Origin: Natronobacterium texcoconense
GTDB taxonomy: Archaea > Halobacteriota > Halobacteria > Halobacteriales > Natrialbaceae
Assembly: GCF_900104065.1 (NCBI RefSeq)
Contig: NZ_FNLC01000002.1
Coordinates: 230,995-294,994, forward strand
DNA length: 64,000 nucleotides
Direction of reading: 5' to 3'
Position 1 is the first letter of the stretch, and each line of letters opens with the position of its first letter. Under the pieces are notes generated by a model. The model made no database searches. It was given only the letters and a program-made list of their open reading frames with translations, and was not told the origin of the DNA. Position numbers and translations under genes: made by a program. Shown here one piece after another: positions 1-9,036 of this stretch.

Positions 1-1
1 G

Positions 2-145
2 ACTCAGGAGCAGATCGCCGCCGAATCACGGCTCTGTTCTCGCACCGTCCGCTACGCGCTCGACAAACTCGAGGGGGCAGAACTGGTCGATAGCCGGGTC
101 TGTCTCGAGGACGCCCGCCAGTCGAAGTACTGGATTCCCGAGTGA
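2..145 (+). CDS. C-terminal fragment of a winged helix-turn-helix DNA-binding protein
   Basis: This is the last 47 codons of a gene that enters from the left edge. The visible part contains a recognition-helix-like stretch (IAAESRLCSRTVRYALDKLE) followed by a short beta-wing (LVDSRVCLEDARQSKYWIPE) and a TGA stop. That is the usual layout of the MarR/PhiH1-like winged-helix regulators common in haloarchaea. The N-terminus and any partner domain lie outside the window, so the regulated genes cannot be named. The next operon converges on it with only four bases between the stop codons. Confidence 0.7.
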   Translation, partial: TQEQIAAESRLCSRTVRYALDKLEGAELVDSRVCLEDARQSKYWIPE

Positions 146-149
146 GATT

Positions 150-1160
150 TTATCGTAGTTTTCGGTACCGGTCGACGAGGACGTCGAGGCCAAACGCACC
201 CGACGTGATCGTGTAGTTAGTCTCGAGTCGCGGGTTGAACTTCGCCTTGTAGCGGTTGATGCTCGGCACGCCCGCGCCGACGAGGTCGTATCGCTCGAGT
301 CCGTCCTCGAGTCCGTCCCGCATCACGTGCCAGTCGAGCAGGTCGTTGATCGCCAGATCGACGTCCGTGTCCGGTTTGACGCCACCCTGCCACCGGTATC
401 TGGTAGTATCGGACTCGACGACCAGGATGCCGCCGACGAACTCGCCGTCGACGCGACAGACGTACGGCCGGATCGACCCGTCTGGTAGCGTCGCGTGGGC
501 CGCCTGCGCGAAGTCGGGACTCAGGTGAAACGGCTGGCCCTGGCTCTCGTAGCGGCGTGCGACCTGCTCGACGATCCGAGCGACGTCGTCGTTACCGCCT
601 TCCTCGACGACGTACTCGTCCTCGTCGGCGTTGCGGATGTTGTTCCGTGCATCGCTGCTGAACCGCTTTGCCAGTTCCTCCTTGGACCCCTCGAGATCGA
701 CGACGTACGTGTAGCCCGGTTCGACGGCATACCCGTTCCAGACGAACGGCCTGACGTCCTCGAATTCGGCGGCCACGATCTTGGTGTAGTGGGGCGAGAT
801 TTCGCGTTCGATCCACTCGATCGATCCCTCGAGGAATCGTTTGATCCGGCGGTCCGCCTTGCGTTGTTTGAGTTTGTCGACGTTCAGCGTCGCGGGCCCG
901 AGGTAACACGACCACGACCGTGGCGCTGGAGAGAACGCACCGCTGATCGGCCCCCGCTCGTAGGAGAAAATCGGAAAGAGGCCGACGGCTTCCTGGCCCT
1001 TGAACCCCGCTATCAGGTGTGGCGTCGTTCCCGTGTCCTCGGCCTGTAGCCGCAACGCTTCCGCCCGGAAGAACGGGTTCGTTCCGTCCGATCGCTCGAC
1101 GTAGCGGTTCCACTCGTCGGCGTCGGTCCAGGGGTCGAGCGTCGTGACTTCGATACTCAT
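150..1160 (-). CDS. FemAB/GNAT-like acyltransferase (BioF2-type acetyltransferase domain)
   Basis: The protein has 336 residues. The C-terminal half (about residues 150-310) has the look of the FemAB/BioF2 GNAT fold: an RFSSDARNNIRNADE segment, a central SFVGG-like strand (DGEFVGGILVVES) and the late ASPSINRYKAKFNP-like motif (GAGVPSINRYKAKFNP) typical of FemX-type lipid/peptide acyl transferases in glycan loci. The ATG at 1160 overlaps the stop of the upstream phosphatase-like gene by four bases (ATGA), so the two are one translationally coupled operon. A role in modifying a surface glycan or lipid carrier is inferred from family and neighbours. The much longer open frame upstream of this ATG is antisense shadow. 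Confidence 0.75.
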   Translation of the reverse strand: MSIEVTTLDPWTDADEWNRYVERSDGTNPFFRAEALRLQAEDTGTTPHLIAGFKGQEAVGLFPIFSYERGPISGAFSPAPRSWSCYLGPATLNVDKLKQRKADRRIKRFLEGSIEWIEREISPHYTKIVAAEFEDVRPFVWNGYAVEPGYTYVVDLEGSKEELAKRFSSDARNNIRNADEDEYVVEEGGNDDVARIVEQVARRYESQGQPFHLSPDFAQAAHATLPDGSIRPYVCRVDGEFVGGILVVESDTTRYRWQGGVKPDTDVDLAINDLLDWHVMRDGLEDGLERYDLVGAGVPSINRYKAKFNPRLETNYTITSGAFGLDVLVDRYRKLR

Positions 1161-2785
1161 AGGTATCCGAGGTCGGAGAGTCGGTCCTCGACCATCGCCT
1201 CTTCCGTCGCCGTGGGTGCCTCGGGCTCGTAGGCCGGATACTCGGCTTCCGTACCTGCCTCGACGATCGGTAACGGCTCCCCGTCCATCGCGGCGTCGAT
1301 CGGGACGTCGAACAGCGCACAGATCGTTGGTGCGACGTCGAAGATAGTCGGGTTCGCATCCTCGAGTGCGTTCTCTTCGAACGCAGGCCCCGACGCCGCC
1401 ACGATCCCGGTCCGCTTGTGGTTCCACGGTTCCATCGGCTCGCCGAACTGCTCTTTGCCGAGGTCGGCGACGACGGCGTTGTCGAACGCAGCCGGCACCG
1501 TTACGACGTCGGGTGCCTTCTCGACGTGTGGCCCCTCGAAGTACGTCTCGCGCGGTTCGACCGCCTCGAACATCGGCTCGCCGTCGGGCGTCCGAACGCG
1601 TTCCAGTTTCTCGATCACCTCCTCGCGGACCACCTCGTACTCGGACTCGGGTACCTGGCCGTTCGGCTCGCGCCCCTCGAGGTTGATCCGGACGCCGAGT
1701 TCGCTCTTCGAGCGCATGTAGACCCGTGATTCGGGGAAGTCGACCTGTTCGCTCGCCGCTCGGATCAGGTCGTTCGGGACGCGACTGCCGATCGGTTCCT
1801 TGAGGCCGACGCGATCGAGTGCGGTCGCAACGCGCTGTGTCGTGACGCCGAACCGCGCCGCGACGTTCATCGCCTTCTCCGCGATACTTTCCTCGTGGTC
1901 GCCGGCGTCCTCTCCCTCGAGGAGGTCGTTCTCCCAACTCTTCGACCAGGTGGGCATGCCGCCACCGTTCTTGTGACTCGTCAGGTAGCCGCCCTCGCGA
2001 AGGAACTCGTTGATCCGGAACTCGTGACCGGATACTTTCCCCATCCCGTGATCGCTGACGATCAGGACGTTGTCGGGGTCCGTTTCTTCGAGCGTCTTCT
2101 CGAGTTGCTGATCGACAGCGGAGTAGACGGCCTCGATCGCCTCCCTGTCGCCGGGGCGTTCGTGGAAGACGGAGTCGGTCACCTGGAACTGCAGGAAGCC
2201 GAACTCGGGTTCCATCCGTCGACAGAGATACCGAAACGCCTTCCCACGGCATTCGACGGTTCGTTCGTACCCTTCGATCGACTGATCGGGTTCGGGACCG
2301 CTCTGGGGATAGACGCGGTAGCCGCCAGCAGCCATCTCGACGTCCTCGAGGATTCCTTCGGGGTGGCAGTCGGGATCCTCGGGTGCGGTCATCCCCGGGA
2401 TCAACGCGCCGTCGAACTCCCGTGCCGGATGCGTGACCGGCAGGTTGACGACGACGCTCGTAAAGCCGTGTTCGCTCAGAAGCTCCCAGACCGGCCGTTC
2501 CCGAACGTGCGTCGAGTTCACGACGTCCCAGTCGTAGCCGTCGAACGAGAGGAAATCGTAGACACCGTGTTTGCCGGGATTCTTCCCCGTGTAGAGCGAC
2601 GGCCAGGCACTCGCCGTCCACGGCGGGATCTGGGACTCGAGCGGTCCGTTCACCCCCGTTTCGAACAGCCGCTGAATCGTCGGCACCGTCCCCGACTCGA
2701 AGAGTGGCTCGAGGACGGGCCGGCAGCCGGCGTCGAGCCCGACGACGAGCAACTCGAGATCGGTTTCGGCGGTCGTATCCGTCAT
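1157..2785 (-). CDS. Alkaline-phosphatase superfamily protein (type I phosphodiesterase/nucleotide pyrophosphatase-like)
   Basis: The protein has 542 residues. It opens with VVGLDAG (first metal-ligand Asp), then PPWTASAWPSLYTG, which carries the Thr/Ser nucleophile region, and later LIVSDHGMG, the Asp-His metal pair of the phosphodiesterase/phosphoglyceromutase fold. The C-terminus ends in DRLSDLGYL, shared with the paralogue at 28242-29834 (DRLKGLGYME). Such proteins are regular members of haloarchaeal polysaccharide loci, but their substrate is unknown. The ATG at 2785 is chosen because an ATAACAAA element sits 25 bases upstream, the right spacing for a leaderless transcript. It is the first gene of a two-gene operon. 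Confidence 0.85.
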   Translation of the reverse strand: MTDTTAETDLELLVVGLDAGCRPVLEPLFESGTVPTIQRLFETGVNGPLESQIPPWTASAWPSLYTGKNPGKHGVYDFLSFDGYDWDVVNSTHVRERPVWELLSEHGFTSVVVNLPVTHPAREFDGALIPGMTAPEDPDCHPEGILEDVEMAAGGYRVYPQSGPEPDQSIEGYERTVECRGKAFRYLCRRMEPEFGFLQFQVTDSVFHERPGDREAIEAVYSAVDQQLEKTLEETDPDNVLIVSDHGMGKVSGHEFRINEFLREGGYLTSHKNGGGMPTWSKSWENDLLEGEDAGDHEESIAEKAMNVAARFGVTTQRVATALDRVGLKEPIGSRVPNDLIRAASEQVDFPESRVYMRSKSELGVRINLEGREPNGQVPESEYEVVREEVIEKLERVRTPDGEPMFEAVEPRETYFEGPHVEKAPDVVTVPAAFDNAVVADLGKEQFGEPMEPWNHKRTGIVAASGPAFEENALEDANPTIFDVAPTICALFDVPIDAAMDGEPLPIVEAGTEAEYPAYEPEAPTATEEAMVEDRLSDLGYL

Positions 2786-2810
2786 AGACCACCGGTTCGT
2801 GCGTTCGTGC

Positions 2811-2818
2811 TTTGTTAT
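2811..2818 (-). promoter_or_regulatory. ATAACAAA promoter-like element
   Basis: On the minus strand the sequence reads ATAACAAAGC. It ends 25 bases before the ATG of the phosphatase-like gene, the position of an archaeal TATA box for a leaderless mRNA. The same octamer recurs in front of other glycan and regulator genes in this window. Confidence 0.55.
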
Positions 2819-2957
2819 GCGAGCGTTTTGGAACTGTAGGCCGGGTCTTCCGTGGACGATCCGCGATGCCCGAATCTGTAGCCGGTCAGCGCCGGTGTCA
2901 GTAAGCGTTGGCTGTCGTTCGTTCGATGCCCGTACAGGGCATAAAAGAGCCGGGAAG

Positions 2958-4640
2958 TCACTCCTCGGCGGTCGAGAGCAGGTCCGATCGCACCTCGTCC
3001 GCGAGTGCGTAGGACCGTTCACCCTGCCGGTCGAGAACCGATTCGGTACGCAGCTCCGAGAGTAGCCCCTGGACCGCGACGGTCGACCGGTCGACGCGAC
3101 TCGCGATCGACTCCGCGTCGAGGGGTTCGTCGCGCGCGAGAACAGCGAGGACCCGTCTGGCCGTCTCGACCGTACACTGTGACTGCTCGCTCGCTCGCTC
3201 GAGTCGATCACCGAGCGGACTCGACGCCATCGCTTTCACGTGTGATTCGTCGATGGTCGAGCGGTCCCGTTCCGCCTCTACCACTTCGTCGTCCTCGTCG
3301 GACTCCTCGTTCGGCCACGTGTAGCCGAACTCCAGAGAGTCGCCGCCGACCTCGATGATGGTCTCCTCGTCGTCTTCGCCGTCCTCGAGGTCGCGGACAC
3401 GTTCGCGCAACCGCTCGTTTTCCTCGCGGAGCCGATCGATCGTCTCCGATCGGGACTCGAGTTTGTCCTCGAGTCTGGCGGCGTACTCCTCGTACTCTTC
3501 GAGTTCCGCCTCGAGTTCGTCCCGTTCTTCCTCGAGATCGACGATCTCCTCGTGTAGCTGACGGACGTCCTCACCACCGGGGCCACCCTCGGGGAGTTGC
3601 GTCTGGATCGTCTCCGGGCGGGTCAACGCGTCTGCCATCTGTTTGGCCGCACTCGAGACGTCCCGTGCTGACTCGAGTTCGTCCTCCAGGGTCTCGATAC
3701 GTTTCTCTTTCTTCTCGAGTTCGTTCTCGAGTTCGAGCACTCGGTCCTGTTCGCGTTCCTTGCGTTCGGAGATCTTCTCGAGGTCGCCGACCAGGGAGTC
3801 CGAGACGGACTTGAGGTCGGGCCGCTCGAAGTCGTCGAGTCCGGGTGTCGCGCCGGCGTCGAAGGTGCGCTTGCGGCGAAACTGGACCTTCCGGACGTCG
3901 GCCTCGTCCCAGTCGGTCTGGACGAACGCCTGGCCGTCGTCCAGATCCGAGACGAGTTCCGAGTACTCGGTATCGATGATCCGGCCGACGACTTTCGTGT
4001 CGTTGTTCCAGGTCAGGCGGTGCCAGACGAGCCAGTTCGCTTGCGTGATGAAGTCCTTCTTGACGTCTGCTGGCCGCTGGCTGATTCCGAGGATGCCAAG
4101 TCCGTGCTTGCGGCCGCGTTTCCCGATCTTGATCAGCAGTTTGCCGGTTTCGCCGACGCCGCCGCCCTCGGGGATGTACTCGTGGACCTCCTCGACCACC
4201 AGCAGGAACGGCTTCTTCAGCTTCTTCTCCTTGACGAACAGCTGGCGGGCGACCTTCCGGAGCAGTTCGTCCGCGACCTCCTCGTCGAGATAGCCCGAAA
4301 CGTCGAGAATGATCGGGACGTTCTCCTCCAGGGCGAGTTCGGCCATCTGTTCTGCGTGCTCGGGACCGATCTGGATGTCACACTCCTCGTCGGCTCCCGC
4401 GTGGAGCATCTCGTACTCCTCTTTGAGCCCGTAGTACTCGCCGTCGGTGTCGACGATCAACAGCGGGAAGCCAGCCTCGAGCAACTCTTCGGCGATGACG
4501 GAAGCCGTATTCGACTTGCCCGACCCGGACTTGCCGGTCACGAATCCGCGACCGGTCAGCAGTTCGACGACCGGCAGCCACAGGTCGTCTCCAGCGTCCG
4601 TCTCCCCGACGAGAATCTCCCGCTGGGTGTCGTCGCTCAC
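2958..4640 (-). CDS. HerA/FtsK-type ATPase (DUF87) with coiled coil and C-terminal winged helix
   Basis: The protein has 560 residues. The Walker A motif GKSGSGKS is at residues 36-43 and Walker B (FLLVVEEVHEY) at about 145-155, followed by the GISQRP sensor near 185. This is the helicase HerA central-domain arrangement. Residues 280-420 form a long charged coiled coil. Residues 485-555 look like a winged helix (VETARRVLAVLARDEPLD...IASRVDRSTVAVQGLL). It is probably a DNA-tethered or oligomeric ATPase. The coiled coil and winged helix set it apart from the canonical HerA partnered with NurA, and no NurA is next to it. The GTG at 4640 is chosen: it has GAGGTG eight bases upstream and overlaps the stop of a 16-codon micro-ORF. 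Confidence 0.85.
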   Translation of the reverse strand: MSDDTQREILVGETDAGDDLWLPVVELLTGRGFVTGKSGSGKSNTASVIAEELLEAGFPLLIVDTDGEYYGLKEEYEMLHAGADEECDIQIGPEHAEQMAELALEENVPIILDVSGYLDEEVADELLRKVARQLFVKEKKLKKPFLLVVEEVHEYIPEGGGVGETGKLLIKIGKRGRKHGLGILGISQRPADVKKDFITQANWLVWHRLTWNNDTKVVGRIIDTEYSELVSDLDDGQAFVQTDWDEADVRKVQFRRKRTFDAGATPGLDDFERPDLKSVSDSLVGDLEKISERKEREQDRVLELENELEKKEKRIETLEDELESARDVSSAAKQMADALTRPETIQTQLPEGGPGGEDVRQLHEEIVDLEEERDELEAELEEYEEYAARLEDKLESRSETIDRLREENERLRERVRDLEDGEDDEETIIEVGGDSLEFGYTWPNEESDEDDEVVEAERDRSTIDESHVKAMASSPLGDRLERASEQSQCTVETARRVLAVLARDEPLDAESIASRVDRSTVAVQGLLSELRTESVLDRQGERSYALADEVRSDLLSTAEE

Positions 4641-4687
4641 CGGTCGGTCACCTCGAGCGCGAGTTCGGTCGCGACCGCGTCGTTCAT
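4637..4687 (-). CDS. 16-residue leaderless micro-ORF overlapping the HerA-like GTG start
   Basis: ATG at 4687 opens 16 codons (MNDAVATELALEVTDR) and its TGA shares bases with the GTG start of the HerA-like gene (GTGA). An AT-rich box (GAATATT on the plus strand, about 4718-4724) sits roughly 31 bases upstream of the ATG, as expected for a leaderless start. It may act as a translational-coupling leader rather than make a functional peptide. Coding status is inferred. Confidence 0.3.
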   Translation of the reverse strand: MNDAVATELALEVTDR

Positions 4688-4825
4688 ACTATCTGTACAG
4701 TTCGGATACGATACCTTGAATATTGGCCTCGACCGCTCGGGTGGTCGTCGCTCGAGACCGTGGCGGCGACCGCGATATGACCGTCGGGAATAGAGTTAAT
4801 GTTCTGGAGTATTTATTTTCCTAAC

Positions 4826-5359
4826 ATGACTGGCGCAGTCTTTCTCGAGGAAGAAACAGTCACCCTCCGAACCATCGAAACCGAAGACGGGGAGTTCGTC
4901 CAGCAGACGTTCAACGATCCGAGAGTGCGCCGTTGTCTCTCCATGTACTCGCCGATATCCGGCCACGAGGAACGGGAGTGGATCGAATCGATCGGTGACG
5001 ACGACGGCGTCCATCTGCTCGTCTGCGTCGACGGCGACCCCGTCGGAACCGCCTCGCTCGACTCGCCGAACGAAGCCTGGGGATCAACCGAGATCGCGTA
5101 CATGATCACCCCCGAGGAGTGGGGCAACGGGTACGCCACGGACGCGGTCAGGTGTCTCTGCCGGTACGCGTTCGACGAACGACGACTCAACAAGGTCTAC
5201 GCACGCGTCTACGAGACGAACGTCGGATCACAGCGGGTCCTCGAGAAGGTCGGCTTCGAGAAAGAGGGGACGCTCCGAAAGGAAGCGTTCGTCGAGGGCG
5301 AGTATATCGACCTCTACCGGTACGGGCTTCTGGCAGAGGACTCGAGTTTCGATTCGTGA
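4826..5359 (+). CDS. GNAT family N-acetyltransferase (RimJ/RimL type)
   Basis: The protein has 177 residues and the classical RimJ/RimL GNAT pattern: LRTIETEDGEFV at the N-terminus, an AYMITPEEWGNGYATDAV segment holding the acetyl-CoA pyrophosphate loop (Q/R-x-x-G-x-G/A equivalent WGNGYA), and the C-terminal NVGSQRVLEKVGFEKEGTLR motif with NxxSxxxxEKxGF. It probably N-acetylates a protein N-terminus or small amine; the substrate cannot be told. ATG 4826 is preferred over the upstream in-frame codon at 4799 because AGTTAAT lies about 27 bases before it as a TATA box. Confidence 0.85.
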   Translation: MTGAVFLEEETVTLRTIETEDGEFVQQTFNDPRVRRCLSMYSPISGHEEREWIESIGDDDGVHLLVCVDGDPVGTASLDSPNEAWGSTEIAYMITPEEWGNGYATDAVRCLCRYAFDERRLNKVYARVYETNVGSQRVLEKVGFEKEGTLRKEAFVEGEYIDLYRYGLLAEDSSFDS

Positions 5360-5426
5360 TCGGTTCTGGGAGAGGAGTACAGGAGTAAAATCCAAATTAG
5401 TAAAATATCGATTTAGATAATCCATA

Positions 5427-5437
5427 TTATTATCTTG
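5427..5437 (+). promoter_or_regulatory. TATA-like promoter of the DUF234-type ATPase gene
   Basis: An AT-rich stretch (TATTATTATC) lies about 21-31 bases before the ATG at 5458, fitting a leaderless promoter. The whole 5390-5440 stretch is far richer in A/T than the surroundings. Confidence 0.45.
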
Positions 5438-5457
5438 GCGCAGTCCAAATAGCCAGT

Positions 5458-6852
5458 ATGACTCATCCGCGTTTCGTCAACCGAGAGGACGAACTCGAGT
5501 TCCTCAAGTCACGATTCGAGAGTGAGCGAGCTGAACTCATCGTCGTCTACGGCCGGCGTCGACTCGGGAAGAGCGCACTCGTCCGGGAAGCGATTCGAAC
5601 GCGCGGCGACGCCGTGTACTGGCAGGCAACCGAAGAAACGGCAGCCGTCCAGCTCGAGGATTTCGCGGACACAGCAGCCGAGACGTTCCCGGTGGTCGAA
5701 GACGTCAAACGCGACTGGGAAGCACTGTTACGAACACTTGGACGTCAGGACGGGATCGTCGTTCTCGACGAATTTCCGTACCTGATCGAATCCGACGACG
5801 CGCTCCCGTCGAAAATTCAACGCGTCTGGGACACGCACCTCGAGGACACTTCGGCGACAGTCGTGCTCGTCGGATCGTCGATCAGCGTCATGGAGGAGAA
5901 GGTGTTGGGCGGTGGGAGTCCGCTGTACGGTCGTCGAACGGGCTCGATCGATCTGCCACCGCTGTCCCTATCGGATGCGAGACGGTTCTATCCGGAATCA
6001 GGGCCAGATTCGGTCATTCGAGCCTGGGGCGTGTTCGGCGGGACGCCGTACTACTTGCAGGCGCTTACACCGTCTGTATCGCTCGAGGAGAACGTCCAGC
6101 GCCACGTCCTGTCGGAACACGGCGTTCTCCACAACGAACCCGAGTTCCTGCTTCGAACGGAGTTCGGCATTCAGAATCCACAGACGTACTACACGATCCT
6201 TCGCGCGATTGCCAGAGGCAGGCGCGAAGCGAACGAGATTGCCGGCTTCGCCGGTATCGATTCGAACTCGCTCGGCGCGTATCTCTCGAAACTGCGCCGG
6301 CTTCGACTCGTCGAGCGCGACATTCCGGTTACGGCCGATCCGAAGACGACCAGAAAGAGCCGATATCGTCTGAAAGAGCCGTTGTTTCGGTTCTGGTTCC
6401 AGTACGTCTACGGCCAGCAGGAGAAACTCGTTCAACTCGGTGACGACGCGTACGAACAGCTGGTCGAACCGACGTTTTCCGAGTATACGAGTGAGATGTT
6501 CGAACGCGTGTGTCAGCGAGCCCTCCCGGAACTCGTTCCGAAAACGTACCACGGCATCGGTTACTGGTGGCACGACCACCACGAACTCGACGTGGTTGGC
6601 CTGGGCGGGGACGGGACGCTCGTCGCCGGGGAGTGTAAATACACGTCCAGACCGATGGACGAAGGCGATCTCGCCGATCTCGAGCGAAGCGCTGCACAGG
6701 TTCGATGGACGCCGCCGGACGGCGGTGATCCGGCGTATCACTACTGCTGTTTCTGTCGCTCCGGGTTCTCGGACGGACTGCGTCGAACTGCCGAAAGCCG
6801 GGAGGACGTTTCTCTGTTCACGCCGGCGGAGATCGTAGATGCGTGCCAGTAG
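5458..6852 (+). CDS. Archaeal ATPase with C-terminal DUF234 (PD-(D/E)XK-like) domain
   Basis: The protein has 464 residues. The N-terminal part is an AAA+/STAND-like archaeal ATPase: FVNREDELEFL, Walker A GRRRLGKSA at 32-40, Walker B VVLDEF at 101-106, and a sensor region LVGSSISVMEE near 137. A winged-helix segment (residues about 240-285) links to the DUF234 tail. There D378 (HELDVV) and E392-x-K394 (GECKY) give a D...ExK pattern like a PD-(D/E)XK nuclease. This family is expanded in archaea and of unsolved function; a nuclease-linked switch is a reasonable inference. It stands alone, with its own AT-rich promoter, between a GNAT gene and a convergent helicase. Confidence 0.85.
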   Translation: MTHPRFVNREDELEFLKSRFESERAELIVVYGRRRLGKSALVREAIRTRGDAVYWQATEETAAVQLEDFADTAAETFPVVEDVKRDWEALLRTLGRQDGIVVLDEFPYLIESDDALPSKIQRVWDTHLEDTSATVVLVGSSISVMEEKVLGGGSPLYGRRTGSIDLPPLSLSDARRFYPESGPDSVIRAWGVFGGTPYYLQALTPSVSLEENVQRHVLSEHGVLHNEPEFLLRTEFGIQNPQTYYTILRAIARGRREANEIAGFAGIDSNSLGAYLSKLRRLRLVERDIPVTADPKTTRKSRYRLKEPLFRFWFQYVYGQQEKLVQLGDDAYEQLVEPTFSEYTSEMFERVCQRALPELVPKTYHGIGYWWHDHHELDVVGLGGDGTLVAGECKYTSRPMDEGDLADLERSAAQVRWTPPDGGDPAYHYCCFCRSGFSDGLRRTAESREDVSLFTPAEIVDACQ

Positions 6853-6894
6853 GCCTAGTACCGTTCCAAAGTCGACTGATGGGTCGAACCGCCA

Positions 6895-8844
6895 CTACAC
6901 TGTCTCGCTCGAGTCGTCGCTAGTCTGTTCTCGCTCTACGGTCTGCTCGCGAACGGTCATTCCCTTCCGGCCGAGATGCTGTAACTGCCGTCGTGCGAAC
7001 TCCTCCTCTCGAGTACCACGCGTCGCGAGCACGTAGACGAGCGCGCCGCCTGCGGGTCGCATCGTTCGGCCGGCCCGCTGGGTGCCCTGCCGTCTCGAGC
7101 CGCCCAACCCCGAGGCGACGATGGCCAGATCCGCGGTGGGGAGGTCGATCCCCTCGTCGCCGACGCGCGAAACGATCAGCAGGTCGCGTTCGTCGCGGCG
7201 GAACTCCTCGAGCAGCCGTCGTCGTTCGTGATGAGGCGTCTCGCCGCTGAGGAAGGGGACGTCGAGTGCGTCGGCGAGTTCCCGTCCCTGGTCGAGGTAG
7301 TCGACGAAGACGAGCGCCTTCGCGTCGTGGTGCTCTCGCAACAGGAATCGTACTTCGTCGATCTTCCCGCGGTTCTCCGCGGCGATCCGGTACCGTTCCC
7401 GGCCGTCGGCCGACGAGTAGGCGTTTCGCTGTTCGTCGTCGCCCCACGGCACGTACCGGATCTCGAGTTCGGGTTCGGCGACGAAGCCGGCCTCGAAGAG
7501 GGCCTGCCAGTCGGTGCCGATCGGCGGGCCGACGAGCGTGAAGATCTCGGTCTGCCGGTCGTCCTCGCGGATCGGGCTCGCGGAAAGTCCCAGGCGGTGC
7601 TGGGACTGCAGGTGCGTGCTGCGGCGGTAGACGTCCGATGGAACGTGCTGGCACTCGTCGAAGACGACGAGTCCCCACTCGCGGTCGTCGAACAGCGAGC
7701 GGTGGCGATCCATGCCGGCGATCTGGTAGGTCGCGATCGTCACCGGCCGGACGTTCTTCTGGCCGCCGTGGTACTGGCCGATCTGGTGTGGTCCGAGGCT
7801 GGTGTACTCCTCGATCGTCTCGGCCCACTGGCGTGCGAGGTCGCGACTCGGCACCAGGACGAGCGTCTCGCCGCCGACCTCTGCCATCGCGCCCATTGCG
7901 GCGACGGTCTTGCCGCTGCCCGGCGGCCCGACGAAGACGCCCTCCCCAGCCTCGGCGAAGCGATCGACCCAGGTTTGCTGGTAGTCACGCAGAGAGACCT
8001 CGAGGTCGACGTCGAGCGCCTCGCCCGAATCCAGATCGCGATGGTCCTGGACGGGGTAGCCCGCCTCGTAGAGGATTCGCTTGATCGCAGCCTCGGCCCC
8101 CTCGCGAACCCAGTCCTCGGTGTCGGAGATCGGCGCGTGGACGTGTTCCTCGTCGAGTTTCTGCCGGGCGACGTTACCCATCACTTCGGGCGTCTGAGCC
8201 TCGAGGACGGTGTAGCCGTCCTCGTGGGTGTAGAGCCGGAACTGGCGGGCGCGATCCCACTGGCTGCGGACCCACTCCTCGAGTCGCTCGGATCGCTGGC
8301 CCAACGCCTGACGCATCGTGCGTTCGAGGTCGTCGAAATCCTCGTGCGGGGCCTGCCAGACGTCCTCCGGTCGCACGACGTAGCGATACCCCTTCTCGCC
8401 GTTGCCGTCCGCGAGGTGGGCGAACTGAGACAGTTGCGCGCGCGTGAACTGGGTCGGCCGGTCGAGGACGATCTCGCGACGTTTCGGGAAGACGACGACG
8501 CGCTCTTTTTCGGTCAGGTCCTCGAGCTCCGAGGGGTACCAGACCACTGGGTCGTTCGAGACGGAGAGACGCTGGACTGCGCCACGGTCGGCGAGTTCCT
8601 CGAGTTCCCCGCTGACGTCCTCCTGGGGGCGATCGAGGGCGCGGGCGACGCCGTCGGCGGTCAGCACCGGTCGGCCTGCCTGCTGGCAGGCGTCGTGGAA
8701 TCGGTCGATAGACAGCCGATCGGACTCCCCGTCTGCCGTACTGTCGGGCGACGACTCGTTGCCTCGAGCAGGTGGCGTCTCGTCGTCCGTGTGGTTCGTT
8801 TCTCGACCACCGTTCCCGGCGTTCGAGGATCGTTCGTCGGTCAC
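6895..8844 (-). CDS. XPB/Rad25-like superfamily 2 DNA helicase
   Basis: The protein has 649 residues from a GTG start. After a low-complexity acidic N-terminus and a winged-helix-like region (residues about 45-110) it has the SF2 helicase core: LRDYQQTWVDRF Q-like motif, Walker A GPPGSGKT at 306-312, DECQ (motif II) at about 396-399, SASP (motif III) at 421-424, and the arginine-finger motif QRAGRTMRP near the end. This is the layout of archaeal XPB, a repair/transcription-linked translocase. The nuclease partner Bax1 often found beside archaeal XPB is absent here. The GTG at 8844 is used because the upstream in-frame part is Arg-rich and unlike protein, but the start is not certain. It converges on the DUF234 gene. 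Confidence 0.8.
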   Translation of the reverse strand: MTDERSSNAGNGGRETNHTDDETPPARGNESSPDSTADGESDRLSIDRFHDACQQAGRPVLTADGVARALDRPQEDVSGELEELADRGAVQRLSVSNDPVVWYPSELEDLTEKERVVVFPKRREIVLDRPTQFTRAQLSQFAHLADGNGEKGYRYVVRPEDVWQAPHEDFDDLERTMRQALGQRSERLEEWVRSQWDRARQFRLYTHEDGYTVLEAQTPEVMGNVARQKLDEEHVHAPISDTEDWVREGAEAAIKRILYEAGYPVQDHRDLDSGEALDVDLEVSLRDYQQTWVDRFAEAGEGVFVGPPGSGKTVAAMGAMAEVGGETLVLVPSRDLARQWAETIEEYTSLGPHQIGQYHGGQKNVRPVTIATYQIAGMDRHRSLFDDREWGLVVFDECQHVPSDVYRRSTHLQSQHRLGLSASPIREDDRQTEIFTLVGPPIGTDWQALFEAGFVAEPELEIRYVPWGDDEQRNAYSSADGRERYRIAAENRGKIDEVRFLLREHHDAKALVFVDYLDQGRELADALDVPFLSGETPHHERRRLLEEFRRDERDLLIVSRVGDEGIDLPTADLAIVASGLGGSRRQGTQRAGRTMRPAGGALVYVLATRGTREEEFARRQLQHLGRKGMTVREQTVEREQTSDDSSETV

Positions 8845-9007
8845 TGGCGGGCCGTAACGTCGGTGCAGGTAAACCGATTTCGCTCGCGGGAGCCGTGGCC
8901 GGCGAACCGCTTTCGCCCGGACTACTGCCACACTTCCGACGAACGAACACGTTCGGAGATGGGTTCAAGTATCACTCGTTCCAACCGACTGGAAATAGCC
9001 AGCGTGT

Positions 9008-9016
9008 TTATATATC
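9008..9016 (+). promoter_or_regulatory. TATA box of the transducer gene
   Basis: TTTATATAT ends about 20 bases before the ATG at 9037, matching a strong haloarchaeal TATA box with leaderless start. Confidence 0.65.
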
Positions 9017-9036
9017 GATCGTCGGATTGCTTTCGT

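Noticed and set aside
150-2792. A long single frame of 880 codons covering both the acetyltransferase and much of the phosphatase gene
   Set aside because: Its first 540 codons are the antisense-like frame of the phosphatase gene, Arg-rich and without motifs; the real genes are the two overlapping ones listed.
7228-9036. In-frame extension before the transducer ATG
   Set aside because: It lies antisense to the XPB-like gene; a TATA box and normal membrane start support ATG 9037.
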